In this document: one piece after another, positions 25,694 to 34,063 of the stretch
Layout: each line of letters begins with the position of its first letter
Position numbering within the stretch: the first letter of the stretch is position 1
IMG/VR virus record: IMGVR_UViG_3300025674_000106
Location: 1 to 40,791 of that record
Origin: a virus
Direction: 5' to 3' (one strand)
Length of the DNA: 40,791 nt
Program-made: the position numbers and the translations under genes
Notes under the pieces: model-generated
Databases searched by the model: none
Told to the model about the DNA's origin: nothing
The model's input: only the letters and a program-made list of their open reading frames with translations

Positions 25694-26494
25694 ATGATAT
25701 CATTAATACAACTATTAAAAGAACAAACTGGTGAACCCAAAGCTGTTATTTTAGCAGGTGCTCCTGGAGCAGGAAAAGGATCCATTTTAAAAGATCTGGA
25801 TCTAGGAGGACTTAAAATACTTAATGTAGATAATATCTTTATTAAAAATCTTAAACAAGCTAATGTTAGTTTAGATTTAAAAAATGCAACACCTGAAGAA
25901 AGAGTTGAACAAGCCAAACAAATGGCGGCAGCTAATAAAGAATTTAAAGGTGAATTGCAAAGTGTAATAGATGGTAAACAATCATTTGTACTAGATGGTA
26001 CTGCAGCCTCATATAAAAAAACTGCTGAGCTAAAACAACAATTAGAAGAAGCAGGATATAAAATAATGATGCTTTATGTTTACACTGATTTAGAACGTTC
26101 TCTAAAGCAAAATGAAAAACGATTTGAAAAATCAGGTGGTGAAGATAGAAGTTTAGCACCTGCCATTGTAATGCGTACCTGGAAAAGTGTAACAGATAAT
26201 ATAGAACCCTATTTTAATCTATTTACACCTAATTTTATAGCTGTAGCTAATACGCTAAAAGGTGATAAAATGGAGGATATAGAAAAAATTATTAAAAAAT
26301 ACCTTACTCCATTTAAACCCACAGGAACTAAACCTAAAACCCCAGCACAACAACAAAAATCAAAGGAACAAAAAGCAAAATTAAACGCTGAAATTCAAGA
26401 TATGCTAGATGAAGAATTTATAGCAGATATTCTGCAATATACAATATCTAAGGAAGAAGCACAAATGAGATTAAAACAATTCCTAAATGGTTAA
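25694..26494 (+). CDS. P-loop kinase, zeta-toxin-like
   Basis: A 266-residue protein. A short N-terminal segment (MISLIQLLKEQTGE) containing LLKE-Q is followed by a Walker A motif GAPGAGKGS (22-30), NVDN (about 45-48), FVLDGTAAS (about 97-105) and LYVYTDLERSLKQNEKR (about 127-143), the order expected for zeta-toxin or polynucleotide-kinase-like enzymes. ELKQQLEEAGYK and VMRTWKSVTDNIEPYFNLF match the same family. The C-terminus (about 215-266) is a Lys/Gln-rich linker plus helix. The substrate is unknown. First gene of a late unit; overlaps the next gene by 8 bases. No antitoxin is nearby. Confidence 0.7.
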   Translation: MISLIQLLKEQTGEPKAVILAGAPGAGKGSILKDLDLGGLKILNVDNIFIKNLKQANVSLDLKNATPEERVEQAKQMAAANKEFKGELQSVIDGKQSFVLDGTAASYKKTAELKQQLEEAGYKIMMLYVYTDLERSLKQNEKRFEKSGGEDRSLAPAIVMRTWKSVTDNIEPYFNLFTPNFIAVANTLKGDKMEDIEKIIKKYLTPFKPTGTKPKTPAQQQKSKEQKAKLNAEIQDMLDEEFIADILQYTISKEEAQMRLKQFLNG

Positions 26495-28856
26495 AATAGG
26501 ATTATATGGAGGTGGGTTTAAACCCCCAACTAGGGGACATTTTGAAGTAGTTCAAAAAATTATAAACGAGTACCCTGATCTAGACATGTTAATAGTTCTA
26601 GTTGGAAAAGGTATACGTGATGGAATTTCCCAAGATGAATCTATATTGATTTGGAATTTATATAAAAAATATCTTCCACTAAAAGTAAGAATTATTCCTG
26701 TTTCATCCCCTGTAGGAGAAATTTATAGTTTATCTAAGGATAATTTAGAAGATGAATTTATTTGGTTTTTAGGTGAAAGGCAGGGTAAAGAAGAAGATGT
26801 TAAGGATATTGAAATTCGTACTAAACATCTTACTAATAAAAAAGAAAATTATCCTAATTTAACTACAGCTGTTATATCTACTAAAGATGCTAATATTAGT
26901 GGAACCCAAGCTAGAAAATATCTTAAAAATCAAGATAAAACAGGATTTTTTAGTTTAATACCTGATTCCCTTTCAAATGAAGAAAAAAATGAGGTGTATA
27001 ATATTTTATCCCCATCTATAGAAGAAGGCAGAAAGAAAAAACGTGACCCTAAAACGGGGACAGGTAAAAAACCTGAAAGATCAGGAAGACGACTATACAC
27101 AGATGAAGATCCTAAGGATACTGTAGGTATTAAATTTAGAACTAAAGAAGATGTAGTAGATACTTTAAATAAAAAATCATTTAAGGCTAAATCTCATGCA
27201 CGTCAATCTCAAATAATTAATTTAATACATCAAAGGGTAAGAGCAGCTTACCAAAATGCTAAAGATCCAGATACTAAAAATAGATTAAAACGTGGTTTAG
27301 ATTACATTACTAATAGAAAGGAAAAATCTAAAGAAAAAACAAAAAGGTTAAGACAACAAAATGAAGGTATAAAGGGATTTACTAAAGGTAATGTAGGTAC
27401 AAGATATAGAGCAATAGAAAAAAGAGGTAATAAATATTATTACAGACAAGATGATCCCTTAGGCGCTGGTATTAAACAGGAATTTGGTCCATTTGATACT
27501 AAAGCTCAAGCTATTAAAAAAATGGAAAAATTCCCTCCCGCTACTAGTTATAGAGATATTACAGATAATATAGATCCTAAATCACAAGAAAAGCATAAAG
27601 GCAAATCTTCACCTTATGGGTCAGCATATAAACCTGTGGATGAAGGAGATACCTATGAAAAAATGGCTGCTAAAGGTAAAAAGTCGGGCGATTTAAAGCA
27701 GGGTACTGTTAGAAAAAGATTAGGTATAAAAAAAGGAGAAAAGGTCCCATTATCTTTAATTAAAAAAGAAATATCACGTTTGAAAAAAATGGATAAAGAT
27801 CCTAAAAAGAAAGGAGCCCAACTAGGAGACAAAAATCAAAAATATTATAAAGCATTACAGTTGGCTAAAACTTTAAAGACAACTACTAACGTTAATGAAA
27901 ATGCCACTTATTCTAATAGTATAGATTATAAACAACAAATTTTAGATCTTACTAAACATATGTTAGAAAAAGGAGAAAAGATTACCCCTTTACCTAAGGT
28001 TATTTTTAAACATGGGGATCAAGAAAATGCCAAAGAATTTTTAGGTAAAACTGCGTATTATGATCCTAATACAATGACTATTGTATTATACACTGAAGGT
28101 AGACATCCAAAAGATATTGTTAGGTCATTTTCTCATGAAATGATCCATCACCAACAAAATTTAGAAGGTAAATTAAATAATATTAATACTACTAATACTT
28201 TAGAAGATGATTATCTTGAGGATATAGAAAAAGAAGCCTATTTAGATGGTAATATTAATTTTAGAAATTACACAGATAGTCAATTACACGAAAAGAAAAA
28301 AGTAAAAGATCCTTTTGGAATATCTGCCTTTGCTTATGAATTAGCTCGTGGTTTAGAAGAACAAGAAGAAAAAATAGAAACTAAATACACTATTTACTCA
28401 GATATGGATGGTGTATTAACTGATTTTGATAAAAGATTTAAAAAGTTTTCTAAAGGTATTGCACCTAAAGATTATGAAAATAAATTTGGATTAAAAAAGT
28501 TTTGGAATTTAGTTGATAATATTGGGGGGTTAGATTTTTGGGCCAATATGGATTGGATGTCTGATGGTAAAGAATATTGGAATTACATTTCAAAATATAA
28601 CCCTATCATTCTAACTGCCCCATCAATGAACCCAGTTTCAAGATTAGGTAAAAGACAATGGAGAGATGGTAATTTACCAGGTGTCAAAATGAAAATGGCT
28701 TCCGCAAGAAACAAACCTAATTATTCCAAAAGAAATTCTATTTTAATTGATGATAGAAAGGATACTATAGATGCATGGAACGCAGCAGGTGGTATAGGTA
28801 TACTTCATACATCTGCTGCTAGTACGATTGAAAAATTAAAAGAACTTGGTTTATGA
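26487..28856 (+). CDS. Multidomain protein: nucleotidyltransferase, basic modules, metallopeptidase, HAD phosphatase
   Basis: A 789-residue chain of at least five modules. Residues 1-175 are a NMNAT/cytidylyltransferase-like domain with GGGFKPPTRGH (8-18) and ISGTQAR (137-143). Residues 185-290 are very basic; 304-350 hold a small repeat-like module (RYRAIEKRGNKYYYRQ, EFGPFDTKAQAIKKM); 388-465 another helical basic module. Residues 473-600 hold a zinc-peptidase motif HEMIHHQQ (550-557) with E583 downstream. Residues 632-789 are a HAD phosphatase: DMDGVLTDFD (639-648), T710, and LIDDRKDTIDAW (753-764), like 5'-nucleotidases. Module borders carry IEEG (178), NEG (292), VDEG (384), VNEN (469) and LEEQ (623), resembling prohead-protease sites. 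I infer a cleaved, packaged polyprotein. Confidence 0.75.
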   Translation: MVKIGLYGGGFKPPTRGHFEVVQKIINEYPDLDMLIVLVGKGIRDGISQDESILIWNLYKKYLPLKVRIIPVSSPVGEIYSLSKDNLEDEFIWFLGERQGKEEDVKDIEIRTKHLTNKKENYPNLTTAVISTKDANISGTQARKYLKNQDKTGFFSLIPDSLSNEEKNEVYNILSPSIEEGRKKKRDPKTGTGKKPERSGRRLYTDEDPKDTVGIKFRTKEDVVDTLNKKSFKAKSHARQSQIINLIHQRVRAAYQNAKDPDTKNRLKRGLDYITNRKEKSKEKTKRLRQQNEGIKGFTKGNVGTRYRAIEKRGNKYYYRQDDPLGAGIKQEFGPFDTKAQAIKKMEKFPPATSYRDITDNIDPKSQEKHKGKSSPYGSAYKPVDEGDTYEKMAAKGKKSGDLKQGTVRKRLGIKKGEKVPLSLIKKEISRLKKMDKDPKKKGAQLGDKNQKYYKALQLAKTLKTTTNVNENATYSNSIDYKQQILDLTKHMLEKGEKITPLPKVIFKHGDQENAKEFLGKTAYYDPNTMTIVLYTEGRHPKDIVRSFSHEMIHHQQNLEGKLNNINTTNTLEDDYLEDIEKEAYLDGNINFRNYTDSQLHEKKKVKDPFGISAFAYELARGLEEQEEKIETKYTIYSDMDGVLTDFDKRFKKFSKGIAPKDYENKFGLKKFWNLVDNIGGLDFWANMDWMSDGKEYWNYISKYNPIILTAPSMNPVSRLGKRQWRDGNLPGVKMKMASARNKPNYSKRNSILIDDRKDTIDAWNAAGGIGILHTSAASTIEKLKELGL

Positions 28857-29428
28857 GAGATAATGTTTTAAAAAAAGAATTTAATAAAAAAGATGTTCAA
28901 AGAATTAGAAATTTAGTACAAGGAAAATATGGAGATAAAACCACACAAAGTGTGGGTTATAAAAAAGGTTATATTGAAAGGAAAGAAGGTGATGTTTGGG
29001 AAGAAAAAGGACAAACTTGGACTATAAAAGAAGGTATCAGACAAAATGTTACTAAATTAGATAAAGCAAAAAAAGCTTTTAAAACCCCATTATTCTGCCC
29101 TGAATGTGGTACATTAATGAAAAAAAGATTTGACTCCCAGTATTATAAAATACACAAAATGTGTTTTGATTGTGTTATTGAAAAAGAACAACTCCTTAAA
29201 TTAGAGGGTAAATGGGAAGAATATAAAAAAAATATTCATAATGCCGATATAGATGGTATGATAACTGATTATACTTCATTTATGTCTGCTGCTTTAAAAG
29301 AAACTAATGATTCATTTATAACTGAAGCTGGTGATGTAGAAAAATGGGATGGTGGTGTAAATAAAGAACGTGCTGAAGAAGCTTTAAAAAAAGGAATTGA
29401 ATATTTAGAATCTAAGAAAATAAAGTAA
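28853..29428 (+). CDS. Zinc-ribbon protein of the packaged-protein cassette
   Basis: A 191-residue protein. The N-terminal part has FNKKDVQRIRNLVQGKYGD (10-28) and a segment GDVWEEKGQTWTIKEGIRQN (46-65), followed by a four-cysteine zinc ribbon: C82/C85 (FCPECG) and C104/C107 (MCFDC). The C-terminal helices include ITEAG (156-160), a possible prohead-protease site. I recall similar proteins in marine T4-like phages, always without known function. ATGA overlap with the polyprotein gene indicates coupled translation. Confidence 0.65.
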   Translation: MRDNVLKKEFNKKDVQRIRNLVQGKYGDKTTQSVGYKKGYIERKEGDVWEEKGQTWTIKEGIRQNVTKLDKAKKAFKTPLFCPECGTLMKKRFDSQYYKIHKMCFDCVIEKEQLLKLEGKWEEYKKNIHNADIDGMITDYTSFMSAALKETNDSFITEAGDVEKWDGGVNKERAEEALKKGIEYLESKKIK

Positions 29429-29446
29429 TTCTAACTGTAAAGACAC

Positions 29447-29456
29447 ATATTTATAA
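29447..29456 (+). promoter_or_regulatory. ATATTTATAA element (candidate phage late promoter)
   Basis: ATATTTATAA lies 17 bases before the ATG at 29474, in a 45-base gap, and opens the second part of the cassette. Confidence 0.5.
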
Positions 29457-29473
29457 AATATAATACTAATACC

Positions 29474-29815
29474 ATGACCAAAAAAGAATTAAAGGAAATG
29501 ATTAAAGCATCTATAATAAATGAGATGCATTGTTCTAAAGAAGTAAGAGAACAAGAAGAAGAAGAGGTAGAAGTAGAAACTGAAGAAGAAGTTGAAATCG
29601 AAGCACCAACCAGAGAATTATCTGCTGAAGAAGAAATAGTTCAGGATAGTTTAGAAAAGGCGCTTGAGGCAGCAAAAAAACTAGATAATGAAAAGTTAGT
29701 TACCCAAATAGCTAATACTATTACCTATTTTACAAGATCTGAGGTAATTAAAGAAAATCAAAAAACAGAAGTTGACATTAAAGATAGATTTTTAAGAACC
29801 CTTAGAATGTCCTAA
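29474..29815 (+). CDS. Small acidic protein with the recurrent N-terminal helix motif
   Basis: A 113-residue protein. Residues 5-17 (ELKEMIKASIINE) show the shared helix pattern and end at IINE-M, a possible prohead-protease site. Residues about 25-55 are almost entirely Glu/Val/Thr. The C-terminal 60 residues form helices (DSLEKALEAAKKLDNEKLV, then KDRFLRTLRMS). In T4, small packaged proteins are likewise cut from an N-terminal leader. Function unknown; placed among probable packaged proteins, one base before the next gene. Confidence 0.65.
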   Translation: MTKKELKEMIKASIINEMHCSKEVREQEEEEVEVETEEEVEIEAPTRELSAEEEIVQDSLEKALEAAKKLDNEKLVTQIANTITYFTRSEVIKENQKTEVDIKDRFLRTLRMS

Positions 29816-29816
29816 A

Positions 29817-30803
29817 ATGCCTTATAAAAGAGTAGGTAAATGTGTCCATAAGAAATATGCTAATAAAAATATTTCTAAAAAACCTATAGGGTGTTCGGAT
29901 AGTACAGCAGATGCTAAAGAATACCTAAAAGCTCTTTACGCTAGCGAAATGAATGAAAGAAAAGAAATGTCCTCAAACGAAATATCTAAAAGAGAAGATA
30001 TTATAAAAGGGATGTTAAACAATAAAAGAGCCTTAGTTAAAAAATATGGTACTGATGCAGAAAAAGTAATGTATGGTACCGCAACATCAAAAGCTAAAAA
30101 AATTGCCGAAATGGAATCAAAAGATAAACTTAGAGAAATTATTAAAAATGCCCTTTCTAAACCTATGGAGGAGGAAAAAACAGATAAATATGATGATCAT
30201 CCTGCTTTAAAAGGAAAGCAAAAAGATAATTTACCTGATGGCCTCCAGAAAGCTATTATTAAGAAAAAAGGGGGTAAAGTTGAAGAGGGTGATTTAGATT
30301 TAGGCCATCAGGATGATGAACCTGGAATGTTAAAATCTAACCTTTATACTCTAGGTAAAGATGTTATAGCATTATATAAGATGGTTTCTGAATTTGATGA
30401 TATGGAAGGTGAAGTAGATTTCCCCCATTGGTGGCAATCAAAAATAATTAAAGCTAAAGATTATATTACTTCGGCTAAACAATATTTGGATTTTGAGGTT
30501 AATGAACCTAAAATAGACATTATGGTAGGTGCTACACCTAAAGTAGAGGATGGGTTAATGGAAACTATTAAAGAATTAAAAAGATCTAACCCCGAAGCCA
30601 CTGTTGAAGAAATTACTAAACAAATCCAAGAAATTAAAATCTTATCAGAAAGAAAAGATACACTTTGTAAACGAGGAAAAGATTACATTAAAGCTCGTAA
30701 AGCAGCAGGTGAAAAATCATCAGCATACCTTTCGGGTCGAGCTGTGAAAGTATGTAAAGGCGATATTAAATTTAAGGGTAAAAAAATAAATAGTTACAAA
30801 TGA
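29817..30803 (+). CDS. Modular basic protein of the packaged-protein cassette
   Basis: A 328-residue protein made of short, separately folded-looking modules. Residues 1-45 hold a Cys-containing basic unit (YKRVGKCVHKKYANK); 56-98 a module SKREDIIKGMLNNKR to AEKVMYGTATSKAKK; 102-120 the recurrent helix KLREIIKNALSKPMEEE; 155-158 VEEG, a possible cleavage site; 171-226 a helical domain with FDFPHWWQ-type centre (VDFPHWWQSKIIKAKDYI); 281-328 a Cys-containing basic end (LCKRGKDYIKARKAAG, KVCKGD). I recall some of these modules from T4-like marine phages, singly and in other combinations. Possibly DNA-condensing internal protein. Confidence 0.6.
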   Translation: MPYKRVGKCVHKKYANKNISKKPIGCSDSTADAKEYLKALYASEMNERKEMSSNEISKREDIIKGMLNNKRALVKKYGTDAEKVMYGTATSKAKKIAEMESKDKLREIIKNALSKPMEEEKTDKYDDHPALKGKQKDNLPDGLQKAIIKKKGGKVEEGDLDLGHQDDEPGMLKSNLYTLGKDVIALYKMVSEFDDMEGEVDFPHWWQSKIIKAKDYITSAKQYLDFEVNEPKIDIMVGATPKVEDGLMETIKELKRSNPEATVEEITKQIQEIKILSERKDTLCKRGKDYIKARKAAGEKSSAYLSGRAVKVCKGDIKFKGKKINSYK

Positions 30804-31081
30804 TTACTGAATCCCGTCTTAGAGAAATAGTAAGAGAATCATTAAGAGATTGGTTCAAAAAAGAAGACTGGGTAAAAATTAATACTGCTGGTACAATTGA
30901 AGGTCCTTGTGGTACAATGGATAAAAAAGAACCAACCCAAAGATGTTTACCTCGTAAAAAGGCTCAATCCATGACCAAAGCAGAACGAGCCGCTACTGCA
31001 AGGAAAAAAGTACGTGGGTCAAGGAAAGGTAAGCAATTTGTTAAAAATACTCGTAAGGGAAAGTTTAAGAAGAAATCATGA
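30800..31081 (+). CDS. Small very basic protein with the N-terminal helix motif (DUF5872-like)
   Basis: A 93-residue protein. Residues 5-17 (SRLREIVRESLRD) match the recurrent N-terminal helix. The rest (EDWVKINTAGTIEGPCG, QRCLPRKKAQSMTKAERAA) resembles DUF5872, a small family with paired cysteines (here C37 and C49) seen in phages and large DNA viruses, and ends in a Lys/Arg-rich tail. Its charge suggests DNA contact inside the head. ATGA overlaps join it to both neighbours. Confidence 0.65.
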   Translation: MITESRLREIVRESLRDWFKKEDWVKINTAGTIEGPCGTMDKKEPTQRCLPRKKAQSMTKAERAATARKKVRGSRKGKQFVKNTRKGKFKKKS

Positions 31082-31527
31082 CAGTTGAACAGTTTAAAGA
31101 AAGAATAAGAACGATTGTCAAAAAGGTGTATGTTCCTAAAGAGGAAGATGCTCCCGTAATTGATTTTGAAGAATTTAAAACATTCCCAGAACTTAGGGCA
31201 GTTATTATAGATTTATTAACTACGGATTATGGAAGTTTTATAGCATCTATTGATTATGTTGCTCCTAAACCTACTACATTTAGAATTAATTTGAAAAATG
31301 GACAATTCTTTTATTTAATTTGGAATGAAAGAAGTTGGGTTGCTCAAGTAGAGGGTAAAAAATACTATCTTTTAAATTTAAATGAAGAAGAACGTGCTAT
31401 TGAATCAATAGCTAGAATTTTAAGATTTGCTGCTCCTGAAGGTATGGAAGGAGATAATAATACAGATGTGGACACAGATGTAGAAACAGAAGAAACCGAA
31501 GAAGTAGAAACTGAAGAAACAGAATAA
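31078..31527 (+). CDS. Small protein with N-terminal helix motif and acidic tail
   Basis: A 149-residue protein. The start (QFKERIRTIVKKVYVPKEE) is a looser version of the recurrent helix. The middle (about 50-110) alternates strands, with FRINLKNGQFFYLIWNERSW and QVEGKKYYLLNLNEEERAI, and looks like a small alpha/beta domain. The last 30 residues are nearly all Asp, Glu and Thr. It overlaps the genes on both sides. No family recognised. Confidence 0.6.
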   Translation: MTVEQFKERIRTIVKKVYVPKEEDAPVIDFEEFKTFPELRAVIIDLLTTDYGSFIASIDYVAPKPTTFRINLKNGQFFYLIWNERSWVAQVEGKKYYLLNLNEEERAIESIARILRFAAPEGMEGDNNTDVDTDVETEETEEVETEETE

Positions 31528-32621
31528 TGGATAGTTTTACTAAATATTTAAATAAAATATCATATAAGTTCCCTAAGGGTTATCCTGACATTAACGACCC
31601 TAAGGATAAAAATATGCTATTTGAAATGGTAACTTCCCTACTTGAAAATGATGCAGATGAAGCTATTAATATCTTAAAGAGGGAATTAAACCTTACTGAT
31701 GAAAATTTTTCAAAGTTATCATCGGTTAGATATAAATTATTAGTTCCTAGGGCTGAAAGATATGATTATATTCAAAAAATTGAAAAAATAAAGGACTTTG
31801 AATATGACCCTAATATAAAGGGTTCTTCCATAGGAGGAGTTACTTATAAAGGTTCTACATTTCTCTTAAAACCATCTGGGGCCCAAGGCAGAGCATCTGC
31901 AGGAACCGAAAATGAAGATATTTTAGAAAATGAAATAAAAAAATACCTTGAAATGGGTGCAGTTAACGTTATATTTGATGCTCCTAATAAATCTTTAACT
32001 ATAAAAAACGTTAAGGATATTTCAGGTGTTGGATATGATGTAGCAGGTGGTAAAAAAGCTGATGTTGTTATAAAAGGAGATAAAACATATCCCATTTCAA
32101 TTAAAAAAGATAATGCGGGTTTTTGGGAATCATCTGATACTAGGTATAAAGATGTAGTAAAAAAATTATCAGAAAAAATTAAAAAAGGAGATTTTGCTCC
32201 TGAGTTAGTATTTAAACCTTTTGTAGATAAATTAGGTAGAGAAAAGGAGGGTATTAATTTAATGCATGATGATAGAACGGACACTAAAGTTACTGGTGTT
32301 ATAGTAACTGATCTTCCTGATAAGGATGAAAAGTCTATTATATTTGGTTCGGATAATGCTGTAGTAATTTACAGATCTTATTCTTCTAAAGATTTTAAAT
32401 TAGTAGATGATAATTTATATATAGAAGTTTCTAAAATTATAGAAAACCTAAAAGATGTAGAGGAATTTAATTTGGAACCTATTCTTAATATTAGACATGA
32501 TTCCACTAGAACTGCTACAGGTGGGTTAAGAGCTACCGTCCAACCTGAAAATAAAATCTATAGAGATTCTAAGGTTATAGGAAATAAAATTGAAATTCCT
32601 TACGATAAAATTATGGCGTAA
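31527..32621 (+). CDS. Putative PD-(D/E)XK-like nuclease
   Basis: A 364-residue protein. Residues 127-141 (TENEDILENEIKKYL) supply a helix with glutamates, followed by VNVIFDAP, and then KKADVVIKGDKTYPISIKKDN (176-196) gives D179 and S191-I-K193, the layout of a PD-(D/E)XK core with the usual Glu replaced by Ser. Many restriction-type enzymes have this order, but the match is by eye only. The C-terminal part (about 260-345) is unassigned. Located inside the packaged-protein cassette, so it might be injected to attack host DNA. It could also be a structural protein with coincidental residues. Confidence 0.5.
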   Translation: MDSFTKYLNKISYKFPKGYPDINDPKDKNMLFEMVTSLLENDADEAINILKRELNLTDENFSKLSSVRYKLLVPRAERYDYIQKIEKIKDFEYDPNIKGSSIGGVTYKGSTFLLKPSGAQGRASAGTENEDILENEIKKYLEMGAVNVIFDAPNKSLTIKNVKDISGVGYDVAGGKKADVVIKGDKTYPISIKKDNAGFWESSDTRYKDVVKKLSEKIKKGDFAPELVFKPFVDKLGREKEGINLMHDDRTDTKVTGVIVTDLPDKDEKSIIFGSDNAVVIYRSYSSKDFKLVDDNLYIEVSKIIENLKDVEEFNLEPILNIRHDSTRTATGGLRATVQPENKIYRDSKVIGNKIEIPYDKIMA

Positions 32622-33223
32622 TGTGTAACTGTGGGTGTAATATATGTGAAACTAAACCTTTTACTCTTAATGAGAATAAAACTTCTAAATCTCTTTTATC
32701 TGAAGGACTTAGATATTGTTTAGAAAAAGAAAAACCATTAACTGAACATGTTTACAGAGCAGGATCTGAAGCATATTTTAATTTATGGGCTGAAGCAAGA
32801 GCATTATATTCAAGAAACCTAATTAATGTGACAGGTGCAGATAAAGAAATTTTAACTGAAACTGATTTGGGTCATTATGGGATGTATGAGAATAAAAAAG
32901 TACCTTTAGATTTTATATTTGAAGCTGAATATCAAGGAAGAGAAGTAGAATTGAACCAACCTAAAAGAGGTGGTTCTAAAAAATTCTTTGTGTATGTAAG
33001 AGATCCAAAGACTAAAAATATCAAAAAAGTATCATTTGGTGCTAAAGAAGGAGGCCAGAGATTATCTGTTAAACTAGATGATCCCGATAAACGAAGAGCA
33101 TTTTCGGAAAGACATAATTGCTCTGAAAAAAACGATAAAACAAAACCTTCATATTGGTCTTGTAGATTGCCTCGTTATTGGAAGTCCTTAGGTGGAAGTA
33201 AAAATTATGGTGGATTCTGGTAA
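32621..33223 (+). CDS. Cys-rich protein with conserved RHNC/WSCR end
   Basis: A 200-residue protein. The N-terminus has four cysteines (C2, C4, C6, C9). LNEN (16-19) and LLSEG (25-29) resemble prohead-protease sites. The middle (HVYRAGSEAYFNLWAEARAL, 43-62) and the C-terminal block (KKFFVYVRDPKTKNIKKVSF, then RHNC 164-167 and YWSCRLPRYWKS 178-189) belong, as far as I recall, to a family found in T4-like marine phages and in other large DNA viruses. The paired Cys/His suggest a metal site. Function unknown; probably enters the head. Confidence 0.6.
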   Translation: MCNCGCNICETKPFTLNENKTSKSLLSEGLRYCLEKEKPLTEHVYRAGSEAYFNLWAEARALYSRNLINVTGADKEILTETDLGHYGMYENKKVPLDFIFEAEYQGREVELNQPKRGGSKKFFVYVRDPKTKNIKKVSFGAKEGGQRLSVKLDDPDKRRAFSERHNCSEKNDKTKPSYWSCRLPRYWKSLGGSKNYGGFW

Positions 33224-33488
33224 ACCATATTCTGACACTCATATTTCAGAAAATAGTTTTATAAGGGTTTTTGATGATAATATAGACCCTATAGAATTAC
33301 TCTGGCACCGTGATAAAGAAGATCGTACTGTAGAAGTACTTCACGATACAGATTGGCAGTATCAAGAAGATAATAAATTGCCTATTGAACTTAAAGAAGG
33401 TATTAGTATATTTATACCGAGATATAGTTGGCATAGACTAATCAAAGGTACAAACAAATTAAAACTTAGAATAGTTAAAAATGGATAA
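33207..33488 (+). CDS. Small cupin-like protein
   Basis: Ninety-three residues from ATG 33207. The pattern ELLWHRDKEDRTVEVLHDTD (near 32-51), DWQYQEDNKLP and IFIPRYSWHRLIKG is that of a small cupin barrel, with His residues in the usual metal-binding places. Catalysis or sugar/metal binding cannot be told. The ATG at 33207 is preferred to a GTG at 33192 because it carries the aaaattATG leader usual in this phage. It overlaps the upstream gene by 17 bases and the next by 8. Confidence 0.65.
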   Translation: MVDSGKPYSDTHISENSFIRVFDDNIDPIELLWHRDKEDRTVEVLHDTDWQYQEDNKLPIELKEGISIFIPRYSWHRLIKGTNKLKLRIVKNG

Positions 33489-34050
33489 ATTTGATTTTAA
33501 AGCTTATATAGCAGACAATCCACTTCTAAGAGAACAAGAAGAATTATCAGCTTCAGATATTGGAGCTGATATGGCTAGTTTAGCTGGAGAACTAGATGAT
33601 GTCATTGAAGATGAATTAGAAGGTAAAGAGGAAGAACTTAATGAAGCTCTGGATCCTGCATCACTTTTATCCTATCTTCTAGCATCAAATACCATAGTTA
33701 ATATTTTATCTAAAAAAGCTATGAAAATGGCTAATAAATATGATTGGGGTAAGGGTGAGGAAGCAGCTAGGAATATTTATAAGTTTACTCATGAATTAGA
33801 AGAAAAATTTAAATCTCCTATTAAGTTTATAGTTTCTAAATTTACTAAAGACCCTAAAAGAGTAAAACTTGTAACTAACTCTTTATTTATACTATTTCTA
33901 GGTTATTTAGCTTTCCACGCAGGGGGGAGTGCTCTTAAATATTTAAAACAAGCAAAACTATCAGCTGGAGGAATAGCTGGTTTAAAAGCAGCTTTGAAAG
34001 GTAAAGATATTGCAGCAACAGCACAAGATATAATTAATGATTTAGCATAA
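33481..34050 (+). CDS. Protein with membrane-active helices, last gene of the cassette
   Basis: A 189-residue protein. The start DKFDFKAYIADNPLLREQEE resembles the leader peptides of T4 internal proteins in layout and contains LLRE-Q; LNEA follows at 53-56. Residues 58-77 are hydrophobic, and 130-150 (KLVTNSLFILFLGYLAFHAG) form a probable membrane helix, followed by an Ala/Gly/Lys-rich amphipathic end. A packaged protein that inserts into the host membrane during DNA entry is a reasonable guess, nothing more. Ends 60 bases before the strong terminator. Confidence 0.6.
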   Translation: MDKFDFKAYIADNPLLREQEELSASDIGADMASLAGELDDVIEDELEGKEEELNEALDPASLLSYLLASNTIVNILSKKAMKMANKYDWGKGEEAARNIYKFTHELEEKFKSPIKFIVSKFTKDPKRVKLVTNSLFILFLGYLAFHAGGSALKYLKQAKLSAGGIAGLKAALKGKDIAATAQDIINDLA

Positions 34051-34063
34051 AAACGAATTTATA

